A stretch of DNA of 64,000 bases, from NCBI GenBank assembly GCA_011523655.1, contig WTGH01000009.1, forward strand, positions 35,151 through 99,150. Reading direction: 5' to 3'. The translations under genes and the position numbers were made by a program. A model generated the notes under the pieces. That model was not told the origin of the DNA. It did no database searches and was given only the letters and a program-made list of their open reading frames with translations. This stretch comes from Rhodospirillaceae bacterium (GTDB lineage Bacteria; Pseudomonadota; Alphaproteobacteria; Bin65). Shown here in pieces: positions 1-10,713 of this stretch (the stretch's first letter is position 1; every line of letters begins with the position of its first letter).

Positions 1-709
1 GCGCACGGGATACCGCCGCCTCCAGGGCCAGGCCCTGCGCCAGCCCGGCTGCGACGGCCGAAGCCAGGGTGCAGCCCGTGCCGTGGGTGTGCGGCGTGTC
101 GATCTTCTTCGCGGTCCAGCGCCGCGGCGCTGCGTCGCCGGCCGCCAGCAGGTCGACGATGTCGTCGCCCTCGAGGTGGCCGCCCTTGAGCAGGACCGCC
201 CCCGGTCCGAGCGCCAGCAGGGCAGCGGCGGCGTCCGCCATCCCGTCCCTGCCGGGCGGGTCGCGGTCCAGCAGAACGCCGGCTTCGGGCAGGTTCGGCG
301 TAATGATCGTCGCCATGGGCAGCAGCGTGTCGCGCAGGATGTCGACGGCCCCGGGCTCCAGCAAGGGCGCGCCGCCCTTTGCGACCATCACCGGATCGAC
401 CACCAGCGGAACTCCGGGTGTGAGGTCCCGGATCGCCCCGGCCACCGTCTCGATGACCGGGCCGCTGTGCAGCATGCCGGTCTTGATCGCGTCGACGCCG
501 AGATCGCCGACCACGACCTCGATCTGCTGCCGGATAAATTCCGGCTCGACTCCCACAACGCCATGCACGCCGAGGGTATTCTGGGCCGTGAGCGCCGTCA
601 CCGCCGTCATGGCGAAGCCGCCCAGCACCGTTACCGTCTTGATGTCGGCCTGTATGCCCGCGCCGCCGCCGGAATCGGATCCGGCGACGATCAGCACGCG
701 GCCGTTCAC
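1..709 (-). CDS. thiD: Hydroxymethylpyrimidine/phosphomethylpyrimidine kinase (3' end beyond window)
   Basis: Reverse-strand translation reads [41 protein letters not shown]... and [18 protein letters not shown], typical of ThiD; GTG start overlaps the glmM stop (GTGA). Confidence 0.9.
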   Translation of the reverse strand, partial: MNGRVLIVAGSDSGGGAGIQADIKTVTVLGGFAMTAVTALTAQNTLGVHGVVGVEPEFIRQQIEVVVGDLGVDAIKTGMLHSGPVIETVAGAIRDLTPGVPLVVDPVMVAKGGAPLLEPGAVDILRDTLLPMATIITPNLPEAGVLLDRDPPGRDGMADAAAALLALGPGAVLLKGGHLEGDDIVDLLAAGDAAPRRWTAKKIDTPHTHGTGCTLASAVAAGLAQGLALEAAVSRA

Positions 710-2064
710 CGGGCCGCCGCCTCGATGGAGGCGCACACCGACTCGACCACCGCTGCAACGAGGCTTTCGTCGTCGCCCTCCGCCATGACGCGGATCACCG
801 GTTCGGTGCCCGACCGGCGGATGACGAGCCGGCCGCCGTCGCCCAGCCGGCTCTGCCCGTCGGCGATCGCCTGCTTTACCGGGCCGGCGTCCAGCGGGGC
901 CGCTCCGTCGCCGGCCTGGTAGCGTACGTTCCTGAGCAGCTGGGGCGCCGGCTCGAACAGATGCATGACCTCGCTCGCCGGCTTGCCGGTGCGGACCAGT
1001 TCCGCCAGCACCTGAAGCGCGGTCACCAGGCCGTCGCCCGTGGCGATATGGTCGCTGAGCACGATATGGCCCGATTGCTCGCCGCCGACGTTGATGCCGT
1101 GCCTGCGCATGTCCTCGACTACATACCGGTCGCCGACACGGGCGCGGACCAGGGCCAGATCCATGCTCCGGAGATAGCGCTCAAGGCCGAGATTCGACAT
1201 CACGGTGGAGACGACGCCGCCGCCCCGCAGCTTGCCGGCGCGGCGCCAGGCCCGGGCGATCAGGGCCATGATCTGGTCGCCGTCGACGATCCGCCCGGCC
1301 TCGTCGACCATGCGGACCCGGTCGCCGTCGCCGTCCAGCGCGATCCCGACATGGGCATTGTGGGCCACGACCGCCGTGGCCAGGGTTTCCGGCGCCGTGG
1401 CGCCGCAATCCCGGTTGATGTTGAAGCCGTCGGGTGAAACGGCGACCGGCACCACCTCGGCGCCCAGTTCGAACAGCACGGTCGGGGCGGCCCTGTAGGC
1501 GGCGCCGTTGGCGCAATCGACCGCGATCTTGAGGCCGTCGAGGCGCAGCTCCGCCGGGAACGTGGCCTTGGCGAACTCCATATAGCGGCCGGGCGCATCG
1601 TCGAGCCGTTGGGCGCGGCCTAGGTCGCGCGGGCCGGCCAGCTCCTGCTCCGCGATCCCGGCTTCCATCCGCCGTTCGATCTCCAGTTCGATGTCGTCGG
1701 ACAGCTTGTTTCCGTCCGGCCCGAACAGCTTGATGCCGTTGTCCTGAAAGGCGTTGTGCGAGGCCGAGATCATGACCCCGAGATCGGCGCGCAGGGATGG
1801 GGTCAGCATGGCGATCGCGGGCGTCGGCATCGGGCCGACCAGAATGACGTCCATCCCCATGGAGATGAAACCGGCGGTAAGCGCCGGCTCGAGCAGGTAG
1901 CCGGAGAGGCGCGTATCCTTGCCGATCACCACCCGGTGACGGTGCGCGCCGCGGCGGAAATGGCCGCCAGCCGCCGCCGCCAGGGCCAGCGCGGTCGTCG
2001 CGGTCATCGGCTCGCGGTTGGCGATGCCGCGTATGCCGTCGGTGCCGAAGAATTTGCGGCTCAT
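706..2064 (-). CDS. glmM: Phosphoglucosamine mutase
   Basis: [30 protein letters not shown] phosphoserine loop; DGDGDR metal loop; [14 protein letters not shown]. Confidence 0.97.
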   Translation of the reverse strand: MSRKFFGTDGIRGIANREPMTATTALALAAAAGGHFRRGAHRHRVVIGKDTRLSGYLLEPALTAGFISMGMDVILVGPMPTPAIAMLTPSLRADLGVMISASHNAFQDNGIKLFGPDGNKLSDDIELEIERRMEAGIAEQELAGPRDLGRAQRLDDAPGRYMEFAKATFPAELRLDGLKIAVDCANGAAYRAAPTVLFELGAEVVPVAVSPDGFNINRDCGATAPETLATAVVAHNAHVGIALDGDGDRVRMVDEAGRIVDGDQIMALIARAWRRAGKLRGGGVVSTVMSNLGLERYLRSMDLALVRARVGDRYVVEDMRRHGINVGGEQSGHIVLSDHIATGDGLVTALQVLAELVRTGKPASEVMHLFEPAPQLLRNVRYQAGDGAAPLDAGPVKQAIADGQSRLGDGGRLVIRRSGTEPVIRVMAEGDDESLVAAVVESVCASIEAAAR

Positions 2065-2106
2065 GTTCCGGATACGCTCCCCGGTCCGGACTGTTCGGCG
2101 GGATTC

Positions 2107-2997
2107 CTAAACGATCGCGGGGTTTTCGGCCATACCGGGCTTCGATCCATCCGGGGGCCCATCCGGGGGCCGCGGCATGGCAAATCCGGCGATCCGCAAC
2201 GCCACCCGGGTCTCGGCAACGTCGTGGACCCGCAAGATCGCTGCGCCCTTCTGCGCCGCCAGCACCGCCGCCGCGGTCGATGCCGCCAGGCGCACGCCCG
2301 CCGGCGCCGTCAGCGCAGCCAGCTTGCGCGAGGCGCCGACGCAGACCGGATAGCCGAGGGCGGTCAGCCGGTCCAGATCGTGAAGCAGGGCGAGATTGTG
2401 CCGATGGGTCTTGCCGAAGCCGAAGCCCGGATCGACGGCGATCTGCGATTTCAGGAGGCCGGCGGCCACGAAGCGTTCGGCCTGCTCTCCCAGCGTGTCG
2501 GCGACCTCTGCGACGACGTCGCCGTAGCGGGGGTCGTCGTTCATCGTCGCGGGATCGCCCTTCATATGCATGAGGATGACCGGCGCGCCGCTGCGCCGGA
2601 CGGTCTCGAAGCTGTCCGGATCGTGGGTCAGCGCGCTGACATCGTTGACGATCGCCGCGCCGGCGCCGAGCGCGGCCCGCATCACGGACGCATTGCGCGT
2701 GTCGATCGATACGGTCCGGCCGTCCGCCGCAAGACGGCGCAGTGCCGGCATGACCCGGTCGAGTTCGACCTCCGGCGCAACCGGGGTCGCGCCGGGCCGG
2801 GTCGATTCGCCGCCGATGTCGATGAAATCCGCGCCGGCTGCGAGCAATTGTCCGGCGTGGGCGAGCGCCGCATCGGGCGTCTCGTAGCGGCCGCCGTCCG
2901 AGAAACTGTCCGGCGTCGGATTGAGAATGCCCATCAGGGCCGGCCGGCCGGCGGGCAACAGGTCGGGCCAACGGGGGGTTGGGGCGGAGGAAGGCAA
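2107..2997 (-). CDS. folP: Dihydropteroate synthase
   Basis: MGILNPTPDSFSDGG, DIGGESTRPGA, NDVSA, DPGFGFGK motifs. Confidence 0.96.
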   Translation of the reverse strand: MPSSAPTPRWPDLLPAGRPALMGILNPTPDSFSDGGRYETPDAALAHAGQLLAAGADFIDIGGESTRPGATPVAPEVELDRVMPALRRLAADGRTVSIDTRNASVMRAALGAGAAIVNDVSALTHDPDSFETVRRSGAPVILMHMKGDPATMNDDPRYGDVVAEVADTLGEQAERFVAAGLLKSQIAVDPGFGFGKTHRHNLALLHDLDRLTALGYPVCVGASRKLAALTAPAGVRLAASTAAAVLAAQKGAAILRVHDVAETRVALRIAGFAMPRPPDGPPDGSKPGMAENPAIV

Positions 2998-3101
2998 GGC
3001 AGCATCTCGGCGGGAAAGCGAACGGGCGGGATGTTGGCCTTCGGCGCCGGGAAGGCAACAGGTCAGGGCGGCGCGTTCCGGCCCGTACCGGAGAACGCGC
3101 C

Positions 3102-4367
3102 TCAGAACCGGTCGGACCGATACGGCGTCAGGTCCACCCTCGGCTCGCGGCCGCAGGCCAGGTCGGCGATCAGCAGGCCGGTGATCGCGCCCAGGGTCAG
3201 GCCGAGCTGGCCGTGGCCGAAGGCGAAATAGGTGTTGGCATGGCGGCGCGACCGCTCGATGACCGGCAGGCTGTCGGGAATCATCGGCCGGTGGCCCATC
3301 CAGGGCCGGGTCTTCGCGCCTTTCAGGGCCGGCAGCATGTCCTGCGCCAGGGGCAGCATCATCTCGGCGCGTTCGTAGTTCGGTGCGGCGTCGAGACTCG
3401 CCAGTTCGACCATGCCGGCCAGGCGCAGGCCGCCCGACATGGGCGTCACGGCGAAATGCCGCTTGCCGTCCAGCACCGGCCCGTTGATCCGCACGGTCTC
3501 GTCGAGCAGCATCAGGTGATAGCCGCGCGCCGATTCGAGCGGCACCGAAACGCCCAGTTCCTGCGCGAATTTCTTCGAGAAAACGCCGGCGGCGAGAACC
3601 AGGCGTTCGACCGGGACGGTCCCGGAGGTCGTGCGCAGGGCTCTTGGCCCCGCTTCGCCCATCTCGATCCCGGTCGCTTCGGCCTTCCGGAAGACGCCGC
3701 CCATTTTTTCAAACGCTTCGGCGAGGCGCTCGGCGAGGTGCTTCGGATCGACGGTATAGAAGCAGTCCGGCAGGTGGAATCCGTGGGTGTAGTCCCGGTT
3801 GAGCGCCGGCTCCATCTGGCGCAGTTCGTCGGCGCCCACCGCGTCCACCCGGACGCCGTGGCGGCGGAACATATCCATCTCCCACTCGGCGTCACGGGCG
3901 TCCGCAGCGCCGCGATAGACGAACAGCAGCCCCTTGTGGCGCAGCATGTCCTCGGCGCCGGCCGCCCTGACCAGCTCGCGATAGGCGTCGCCGACATGAT
4001 CGAGCAGGCGCATCTGCGCGCGGGCATTGGCCTCGGTCCGGCGCGCCGACGACTGCCGGAGGAAGCGCCACAGCCAGGGCAGCAGCCGGGGCAGGTAGCG
4101 CCAGCGGATGACCAGCGACCCCTTCGGATCGAGCAGCATGGCGGGCACCTTGCGCAGCATGCCCGGCGTGGCCATCGGCATCGGCGTGCCGGTCTGGATC
4201 AGGCCGGCATTGCCGCTCGACGTGCCGGCGCCCGGCGTGTCCCGGTCGATCAGGGTGACGCTGAAGCCTTCGCGCTGCAGCGCCAGCGCGCAACAGGTGC
4301 CGACGATGCCGGCGCCGAGGACCGTGATCGCGCCCCGGCCGGCCCGGTTCGAAGCGTCAGTCGGCAA
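3102..4367 (-). CDS. FAD-dependent D-amino-acid dehydrogenase family oxidoreductase (DadA-like)
   Basis: VLGAGIVGTCCALALQREGFSVTLIDRD dinucleotide fold; MGHRPMIPDSLPVI and GHGQLGLTLG C-terminal motifs. Confidence 0.9.
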   Translation of the reverse strand: MPTDASNRAGRGAITVLGAGIVGTCCALALQREGFSVTLIDRDTPGAGTSSGNAGLIQTGTPMPMATPGMLRKVPAMLLDPKGSLVIRWRYLPRLLPWLWRFLRQSSARRTEANARAQMRLLDHVGDAYRELVRAAGAEDMLRHKGLLFVYRGAADARDAEWEMDMFRRHGVRVDAVGADELRQMEPALNRDYTHGFHLPDCFYTVDPKHLAERLAEAFEKMGGVFRKAEATGIEMGEAGPRALRTTSGTVPVERLVLAAGVFSKKFAQELGVSVPLESARGYHLMLLDETVRINGPVLDGKRHFAVTPMSGGLRLAGMVELASLDAAPNYERAEMMLPLAQDMLPALKGAKTRPWMGHRPMIPDSLPVIERSRRHANTYFAFGHGQLGLTLGAITGLLIADLACGREPRVDLTPYRSDRF

Positions 4368-4752
4368 GGGCGATGCACTCGATCTCGATATCGAAATCCA
4401 GCGGCCAGGACGCGACGGTGACGAAGCTGCGCGCCGGCGGGTCCTTCGGGAAATAGGTCTTGTAGACTTCGTTGAAGCGCTTGAAATGGGCGGCGTTGAC
4501 CGAAAAGACCGTCACCTTCACCACCTGCTCCATCGAGGAGCCGGCGCATTCCAGACAGTATTTCACCGCCTCCAGGCAGGCGCGGGTCTGGGTCTCCAGA
4601 TCGCCCTTGACCAGGTCGCCGGTCTCGATGTCGAACGGCGGCTGCCCGGAAACGAAGACGAAGCCGTTCGCCTTCACGACCGGCGACAGGGGCACATTGT
4701 TCTTGCGCAGGCCTTCGGACAGGCCGGGGACCTCGGGAATTTCTTTCGGCAT
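4357..4752 (-). CDS. RidA (YjgF/YER057c/UK114) family protein
   Basis: FVSGQPPFDIETGDLVKGDLETQTRACLEAVKYCLECAGSSMEQVVKVTVF; likely start MPKEIPEV within the longer ORF; overlaps the dadA-like start. Confidence 0.9.
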   Translation of the reverse strand: MPKEIPEVPGLSEGLRKNNVPLSPVVKANGFVFVSGQPPFDIETGDLVKGDLETQTRACLEAVKYCLECAGSSMEQVVKVTVFSVNAAHFKRFNEVYKTYFPKDPPARSFVTVASWPLDFDIEIECIALAD

Positions 4753-4844
4753 GGAGCGCTCCTTGACTGGTTCAGAGGGATCTCGGAAACCGCATGATGT
4801 ATAGCAATGCGAGACCCCGCTACGAGGAAATTCAGCGGGCCTGC

Positions 4845-4873
4845 TTGACACAACAATATTGTTGTTCTAAATA
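4845..4873 (+). promoter_or_regulatory. Putative promoter/operator: TTGACA plus perfect 16-bp palindrome ACAACAATATTGTTGT
   Basis: TTGACA at 4845-4850; palindrome at 4850-4865; TAAATA 17 nt downstream of the -35 at 4868-4873. AT-rich island in GC-rich surroundings immediately before the NTase/XRE pair. Confidence 0.65.
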
Positions 4874-5316
4874 TGCTTCCTGAGTTTGACGAAAATGGCC
4901 AGTTGCCTCCGGGCGTCCACCGGGCAACATGGAGCGAGTTTGTTGAGCGGTATGCGACAACGAACCACCGGCGCAAACTCCTGGAAGGCATGGAGCGCTT
5001 GATCGAACATCTGAAATCGATCGAATGCACTGCGCTTTATGTGAACGGGAGCTTTGTGACAAGCAAGGAAAGGCCAAATGACTATGACGCCTGCTGGAAT
5101 GTCCGGGGCGTCAAGTTTGAATTAATCGATCCCGTGTTGCTTGGTGCCGACGACGATGGCAAGCAAGCCATGCTTGAGAAATATGGAAGCGACATCCGTC
5201 CGGACCAGTTTTCGCCGGTTGAACTTGACGGAACCTATCTGGATTTTTTCCAGATCGACCGGGACGGGAACCCCAAAGGAATCGTTGAACTCTCGCTCGT
5301 GGAGATCGAACCGTGA
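4873..5316 (+). CDS. Small minimal-nucleotidyltransferase-like protein, putative toxin/antitoxin partner
   Basis: LYVNGSFVTSKERPNDYDACW fits hG-S-x(n)-DhD of minimal NTases, with a later acidic site (YLDFFQID); overlaps the next ORF by GTGA. Confidence 0.6.
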   Translation: MLPEFDENGQLPPGVHRATWSEFVERYATTNHRRKLLEGMERLIEHLKSIECTALYVNGSFVTSKERPNDYDACWNVRGVKFELIDPVLLGADDDGKQAMLEKYGSDIRPDQFSPVELDGTYLDFFQIDRDGNPKGIVELSLVEIEP

Positions 5317-5738
5317 TCAAGAACGACCGACAATTGGCGGCGGCTGAACGTCAGCGTGAAAAGCTGCGCGATGCTTCGGCGAGACCGGCGCCTGCGGACA
5401 CCGATGGTCGACTGGTCGAGGCGCACCGGCGGGCGCTCGAAGCGGACATAGCCAAGCTGGATGCCGAAATCTCCGCATACCAGGTCGCTCGAAGCGGTGC
5501 CGCAGACCTGGCTGCCTTAGGTGCAGTCGACGGTTTCGGAAAAGAACTGGTACTCGCGCGAATCGCCGCCGGGCTGACGCAAAAGGAACTTGCGGCCAGG
5601 CTTTCGAAGAAGACGCAGCAGGTTCAGCGGTATGAACAAAACCTGTATGCGTCTGCAAGTTTGAAGACTCTCACTCAAGTGGCGCATCTGTTCGTCGATG
5701 TGCTTCAAGAGCGGACGAAAACAACCATCGGCCGCTAG
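5313..5738 (+). CDS. XRE-family HTH protein with N-terminal coiled coil, putative antitoxin/regulator
   Basis: ELVLARIAAGLTQKELAARLSKKTQQVQRYEQNLYASASLKTLTQVA is a Cro/C1-type HTH; GTGA coupling to upstream NTase ORF. Confidence 0.8.
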   Translation: MIKNDRQLAAAERQREKLRDASARPAPADTDGRLVEAHRRALEADIAKLDAEISAYQVARSGAADLAALGAVDGFGKELVLARIAAGLTQKELAARLSKKTQQVQRYEQNLYASASLKTLTQVAHLFVDVLQERTKTTIGR

Positions 5739-5787
5739 AGTCTCGCAGACCGCCGCAGCTTCAGCTTTGTCTCGCCGATAGCAGCCG

Positions 5788-6999
5788 CTACGCCGAGCCG
5801 TGCACCTCGAACAGGCCGGCGGCGCCCATGCCGCCGCCGACGCACATGGTGCAGACGACGTATTTCGCGCCGCGCCGCCGGCCTTCGATCAGAGCGTGGC
5901 CGACCATGCGGGCGCCCGACATGCCATAGGGATGGCCGATCGAGATGGCGCCGCCGTTCACGTTGTAGATGTCCGGGTCTATGCCCAGCCGGTCGCGGCA
6001 GTACAGCGCCTGCACGGCGAAGGCTTCGTTCAGCTCCCACAGGTCGATGTCGTCGATCTTGAGGCCGTTGCGCTCCAGCAGCTTCGGCACGGCGAAGACT
6101 GGGCCGATGCCCATTTCGTCGGGGTCGCAGCCGGCGACCGCCACGCCGCGATAGACGCCGAGGGGCTCCAGGCCGCGCTTCGAGGCTTCGGTCGCTTCCA
6201 TGAGGACCGCGGCCGAGGCGCCGTCGGAGAGTTGGGAGGCGTTGCCGGCGGTGATGTGCTTGCCTTCCGCAATCGCCTGTCCGTTCTTGAACACCGGCTG
6301 CAGCCCGGCGAGGGTTTCATAGGTCGTGCCCGGCCGGTTGCCTTCGTCCTTTTCCAGCACGACGTCACGTTCCGAAATCGCGCCGGTTTCCCTGTCCTTG
6401 AACTTCATGGTCGAGGGCAGGGCCACGATCTCGTCGTCCAGCCGGCCCGCCTGCTGCGCCGCAGCCGTGCGCGCCTGGCTTTCCGCCGCAAATTCGTCCT
6501 GGCTCTCGCGCGGGACGCCATAGCGCTCGGCGACGACTTCCGCCGTTTCCAGCATCGTCATGTAGAGCGCCGGCAGCCGGTCGACGATCCAGGGATCGTG
6601 CGCCCGGTGCATGTTCATGCTCTCGTTCTGGACCAGCGAAATGCTCTCCAGGCCGCCGCCGACCGCAACCGTCATGCCGTCGTGGACGATCTGCCTGGCG
6701 GCGGTCGCGATCGCCATCATCCCGGACGAACACTGCCGGTCCAGCGACATGGCGGCCACCGTGTTCGGCAGGCCGGCGCGGATCGCGCACTGGCGCGCAA
6801 TGTTGCCGCCGGTCGAGCCCTGTTGCAGGGCGGCGCCCATGACGACATCGTCGATCTCCGCCGGATCGACCCCGGCGCGCCCGACCGCGTGGCGGATGGC
6901 GTGGCCGCCGAGCTCCTGGCCCTGGGTGTCGTTGAACGCGCCGCGATAGGCCTTGCCGATCGGCGTGCGGGCGGTGGAAACGATAACGGCTTCGCGCAT
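5788..6999 (-). CDS. Acetyl-CoA acetyltransferase (thiolase)
   Basis: [67 protein letters not shown]. Confidence 0.95.
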   Translation of the reverse strand: MREAVIVSTARTPIGKAYRGAFNDTQGQELGGHAIRHAVGRAGVDPAEIDDVVMGAALQQGSTGGNIARQCAIRAGLPNTVAAMSLDRQCSSGMMAIATAARQIVHDGMTVAVGGGLESISLVQNESMNMHRAHDPWIVDRLPALYMTMLETAEVVAERYGVPRESQDEFAAESQARTAAAQQAGRLDDEIVALPSTMKFKDRETGAISERDVVLEKDEGNRPGTTYETLAGLQPVFKNGQAIAEGKHITAGNASQLSDGASAAVLMEATEASKRGLEPLGVYRGVAVAGCDPDEMGIGPVFAVPKLLERNGLKIDDIDLWELNEAFAVQALYCRDRLGIDPDIYNVNGGAISIGHPYGMSGARMVGHALIEGRRRGAKYVVCTMCVGGGMGAAGLFEVHGSA

Positions 7000-7221
7000 G
7001 GCGGGGCTCCGTGGAAGAGGCGTTTGCGCCGGCCTGAGGCCGGCAGGCTTCAGCCTATCCCTACAGGATGCAGGCCCGCCGCGGCCATGTGATCGGATGG
7101 CGCGGCCGACGTTTCGCTGTCCTGCCGGCAAGCCGGGCGAAGGGGATTGCGAGCGTGTAAATCGTTCGCCGATTTACACCGCGGCATTCCCGGCTATGCT
7201 GCGCCGGTTTGGGGAGGGCGC

Positions 7222-8019
7222 ATGGCGCAGGTGGAATCTTCCGGCACGATGATCTCGGTTCAAGGGGTGACGAAGCGGTTCGGCGGCCTGACGGCCGTCG
7301 ATAACTGTTCGCTCGAGGTCGCCGCCGGGACGATCACCGGCCTGATCGGGCCGAACGGGGCCGGCAAATCGACCCTGTTCAACATCATCGCCGGGGTCTT
7401 TCCGCTGACGGGGGGCGACGTGTTCCTGGACGGCGAGAACGTGACCGGCCAGAAACCGCACGAACTGTTCCGGCGCGGCCTGGTGCGCACCTTCCAGATC
7501 GCCCATGAGTACGCCCGGTTGCCGGTCATCGAAAATCTCATGGTCGTGCCGCCCGACCAGGCCGGGGAAAAGTTGGCGACCGCCCTGTTCCGGCCCGGCC
7601 GGATCCGCGCCCAGGACGCCGAGGTGCGCGGGCGCGCCGAGGACGTGCTCGATTTTCTGCGCCTGGCGCCGCTCAAATACGAACTGGCGGGCAACCTGTC
7701 CGGCGGGCAGAAGAAACTGCTGGAGCTCGGCCGCACGATGATGACGGATGCCCGCGTCGTGCTGCTCGACGAGGTCGCGGCCGGCATCAACCGGGCGCTG
7801 CTCGCCTCGCTCGCCGGCGACATCGAGCGGCTGAACCGCGAGCGCGGCTATACCTTCTTCGTCATCGAGCACGACATGGACCTGATCGGCCGGCTGTGCG
7901 ACCCGGTCATCGTCATGGCCCAGGGCAGCGTGCTGACCCGGGGCAGCATGGCGGAAATCCGGGCCGACCGGCGGGTCATCGAGGCCTATCTCGGGATGAG
8001 CGACGAGGAAGCCGCCTGA
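7222..8019 (+). CDS. LIV-type ABC transporter ATP-binding protein (LivG-like)
   Basis: GLIGPNGAGKSTLFNIIAG Walker A; LSGGQKKLLELGRTMM signature; VVLLDEVAAGIN Walker B. Confidence 0.95.
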   Translation: MAQVESSGTMISVQGVTKRFGGLTAVDNCSLEVAAGTITGLIGPNGAGKSTLFNIIAGVFPLTGGDVFLDGENVTGQKPHELFRRGLVRTFQIAHEYARLPVIENLMVVPPDQAGEKLATALFRPGRIRAQDAEVRGRAEDVLDFLRLAPLKYELAGNLSGGQKKLLELGRTMMTDARVVLLDEVAAGINRALLASLAGDIERLNRERGYTFFVIEHDMDLIGRLCDPVIVMAQGSVLTRGSMAEIRADRRVIEAYLGMSDEEAA

Positions 8020-8020
8020 C

Positions 8021-8791
8021 ATGCCCGGCGACATGCTACTGGCGGAAGGCATGACCGGCGGCTACGGCGGCGCCGATATCCTCAAAGGCGTCGACCTGGC
8101 GGTGGAGGCCGGCGAGATCGTGGCGATCATCGGCCCGAACGGCGCCGGCAAATCGACCGCGATGAAGGCGGTCTTCGGCCTGGTCCGGCTGCGCGAGGGA
8201 GAGGTCCGGTTCCGTGGCGAGGATATCGGCAGCTGCCAGCCCGACGAACTGGTCCGCAGGGGCATGGCCTATGTGCCCCAGGAGCGCAGCATCTTCCCGT
8301 CGCTCACCGTGCACGAAAATCTGGAAATGGGCGCCTTCATCCGGCGCGACGATTTCAGCCACGTTATCGACCAGGTCTACACCCTGTTCCCGCCGCTGAA
8401 GGACAAGCGCCGCCAGCAGGCCGGCGAGCTTTCCGGCGGCCAGCGCCAGATGGTCGCCTTCGGCCGGGCGCTGATGACCGAGCCGGCGCTTCTGCTGCTC
8501 GACGAGCCGACCGCCGGCCTGTCGCCGGTCTATATGCGCGAGATATTCGAGCGGGTGATCGCCGTGAACGAAACCGGCGTCGGCATCCTGATGGTCGAGC
8601 AGAATGCCCGCCAGGCGCTGAAGATCGCCCATCGCGGCTGTGTGCTGGCGACCGGCGAGAACATCTTCACCGATACAGGCGAGGCGCTGCTGGCAAACCC
8701 GGAAGTGGCTGAGAGCTTTCTCGGCGGCCGCAACGGCACTCGGGACGGGGGCAGTCGCGGCGGTGGCGGCCGGAGCGGGGCCGGCGCTTGA
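8021..8791 (+). CDS. LIV-type ABC transporter ATP-binding protein (LivF-like)
   Basis: IIGPNGAGKSTAMKAVFGL; ELSGGQRQMVAFGRALM; LLLLDEPTAGLSP. Confidence 0.95.
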   Translation: MPGDMLLAEGMTGGYGGADILKGVDLAVEAGEIVAIIGPNGAGKSTAMKAVFGLVRLREGEVRFRGEDIGSCQPDELVRRGMAYVPQERSIFPSLTVHENLEMGAFIRRDDFSHVIDQVYTLFPPLKDKRRQQAGELSGGQRQMVAFGRALMTEPALLLLDEPTAGLSPVYMREIFERVIAVNETGVGILMVEQNARQALKIAHRGCVLATGENIFTDTGEALLANPEVAESFLGGRNGTRDGGSRGGGGRSGAGA

Positions 8792-9711
8792 TCGACTTCG
8801 TCAACCAGTATCTGATCCCGGCGCTCGTCCTGGGCGGGATCTATTCGCTCGGCGCAATCGGCATCTCGCTGATCTACTCGATCCTGCGTTTCGCCCATTT
8901 CGCCCATGGCGACCTGATGGCGGCGGGCGCCTATATCGGGCTGCTCGTCGTCTGGCTGCTCGATGCCACGCCGCTCAGGGAACTGTCCGTCAACGTGCGA
9001 TTGCTGATCGGCCTGCCGCTGGCCTTCGCCGGCACCGCAGCGGTCGCGATCCTGATCGACCGCCTGTTCTACAAGCCGTTCCGGCGCGCCCGGTCGATGA
9101 TCGTCGTGGTCATCGCATCGTTCGGCGTGGCGCTCATGCTGCGCTCGCTGGTCCAGCTCTTCTTCGGCGTCGACGTCAACAACTACGCCGACGGCATCCA
9201 GTTCCCGCTCAAGGAGTTCCAGCCTTTGCGCATCCTGGAGCGCCACATCTACATCGTGGTGCTGACGGTCGTCCTCATGCTGGCCCTGCACCGTTTCCTG
9301 ACCCGCACCCGGACCGGCAAGGCGATGCGCGCGATGAGCGACGACGCCGACCTTGCCCGGGTCTCCGGTATCAACACCGAACGGGTGGTGATCTGGACCT
9401 GGATTCTCGGCGCCGGGCTGGTCGCCGTCGCCGGCGTATTCGTCGGCATGGACACGCGCCTCATCCCGACTATGGGGTGGGATATGCTGCTGCCGATGTT
9501 CGCCGCGGCGATCCTCGGCGGGCTGGGCCAGCCCTATGGCGCGATCGCCGGCGGGCTGATCATCGGCGCGATGGAGGAGCTTTCGACCTATCCGTGGATC
9601 GGCGAGGGCCCGCTGGTCCCGCCCGACTACAAGACCGCGGTCGCCTTCGCCGTCATGGTGCTGATGCTGATCTTCCGGCCCCGCGGCATCTTCCGGGGCA
9701 AGGTGCTGTAG
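8788..9711 (+). CDS. LIV-type ABC transporter permease (LivH-like)
   Basis: Multi-TM; LRFAHFAHGDLMAAGAY and AAAILGGLGQPYGAIAGGLIIG motifs; overlaps livF-like gene. Confidence 0.92.
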   Translation: MIDFVNQYLIPALVLGGIYSLGAIGISLIYSILRFAHFAHGDLMAAGAYIGLLVVWLLDATPLRELSVNVRLLIGLPLAFAGTAAVAILIDRLFYKPFRRARSMIVVVIASFGVALMLRSLVQLFFGVDVNNYADGIQFPLKEFQPLRILERHIYIVVLTVVLMLALHRFLTRTRTGKAMRAMSDDADLARVSGINTERVVIWTWILGAGLVAVAGVFVGMDTRLIPTMGWDMLLPMFAAAILGGLGQPYGAIAGGLIIGAMEELSTYPWIGEGPLVPPDYKTAVAFAVMVLMLIFRPRGIFRGKVL

Positions 9712-10653
9712 ATGGAGATTTACGGCCTCTTCCTGTTTGCCGTCGGCTTCCTGACCATGGCGATGATCTATGCGGTCGGCAGCCTGGGCGTGAACGTCAA
9801 CTGGGGCTTCACCGGCCTGTTCAACGTCGGCGTCGCCGGCTTTTTCGCGGTCGGGGCCTATTCTTCCGCGGTGCTGACCGCGCCGGAAAGCGTCAACCAT
9901 ATCGGCGGGTTCGGCCTGCCGGTGCCGGTCGGCATCCTCGCCGCCATGGCGCTGGCGGCCCTGGTCGCCTGGCCGGTCGGCAAGATCTGCCTGCGCCTGC
10001 GCTCTGACTACCTGGCGATCGCCACCATCGGCATCGCCGAAATCCTGCGCCTGACCGTGCGCAACTACCAGCCGATCGGCGGCGGGCCGTTCGGCGTCAA
10101 CAATGTCCCGCGGCCGTTCGAATCCCTGCCCGCACCGTGGGACCAGGTCGCCTTTCTGCTGCTGGTCGTCGTCATCGTCGGCGTCATCCTGTTCCTCGTC
10201 CAGCGCGCCTGGGCGGCGCCCTGGGGCCGGGTGCTGCGCGCGATCCGCGAGAACGAGGACGCAGCGGAAGCGGCCGGCAAGGATGTCGAGAAATTCCGGC
10301 TCCAGGCCTTCATTCTCGGCTCGGCGCTGATGGGCCTGTTCGGCGCCCTGATGGCCCATTACGTCAAGATCATCAGCCCGGAAGGCACCGAGCCATTGCT
10401 CGTCACGTTCCTGCCCTGGGTGATGCTGATCGTCGGCGGCGCGGGCAACAACAAGGGTGCGGTTCTCGGCGCGATCCTGGTCTGGGGCCTGTGGACGATG
10501 ACCGAGCTGCTGACCGGCCGGCTGCCCGACGAATGGGCCCTGCGCGTCGGCTATCTGCGCATCTTCCTGATCGGCCTGCTGCTCCAGATCGTGCTGCAGA
10601 AATTCCCCGGCGGCCTGCTCCCCGAACGCCCGCCGACGGTGCCGCGGAATTGA
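9712..10653 (+). CDS. LIV-type ABC transporter permease (LivM-like)
   Basis: NVNWGFTGLFNVGVAGFFAVGAY; LRLRSDYLAIATIGIAEI; abuts LivH-like gene. Confidence 0.92.
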   Translation: MEIYGLFLFAVGFLTMAMIYAVGSLGVNVNWGFTGLFNVGVAGFFAVGAYSSAVLTAPESVNHIGGFGLPVPVGILAAMALAALVAWPVGKICLRLRSDYLAIATIGIAEILRLTVRNYQPIGGGPFGVNNVPRPFESLPAPWDQVAFLLLVVVIVGVILFLVQRAWAAPWGRVLRAIRENEDAAEAAGKDVEKFRLQAFILGSALMGLFGALMAHYVKIISPEGTEPLLVTFLPWVMLIVGGAGNNKGAVLGAILVWGLWTMTELLTGRLPDEWALRVGYLRIFLIGLLLQIVLQKFPGGLLPERPPTVPRN

Positions 10654-10713
10654 GGCACTGTGCGAAGCCTCCGCAAAGGGTTTCCTTTACGAAAATCAGC
10701 AGGAATGCCCGGT

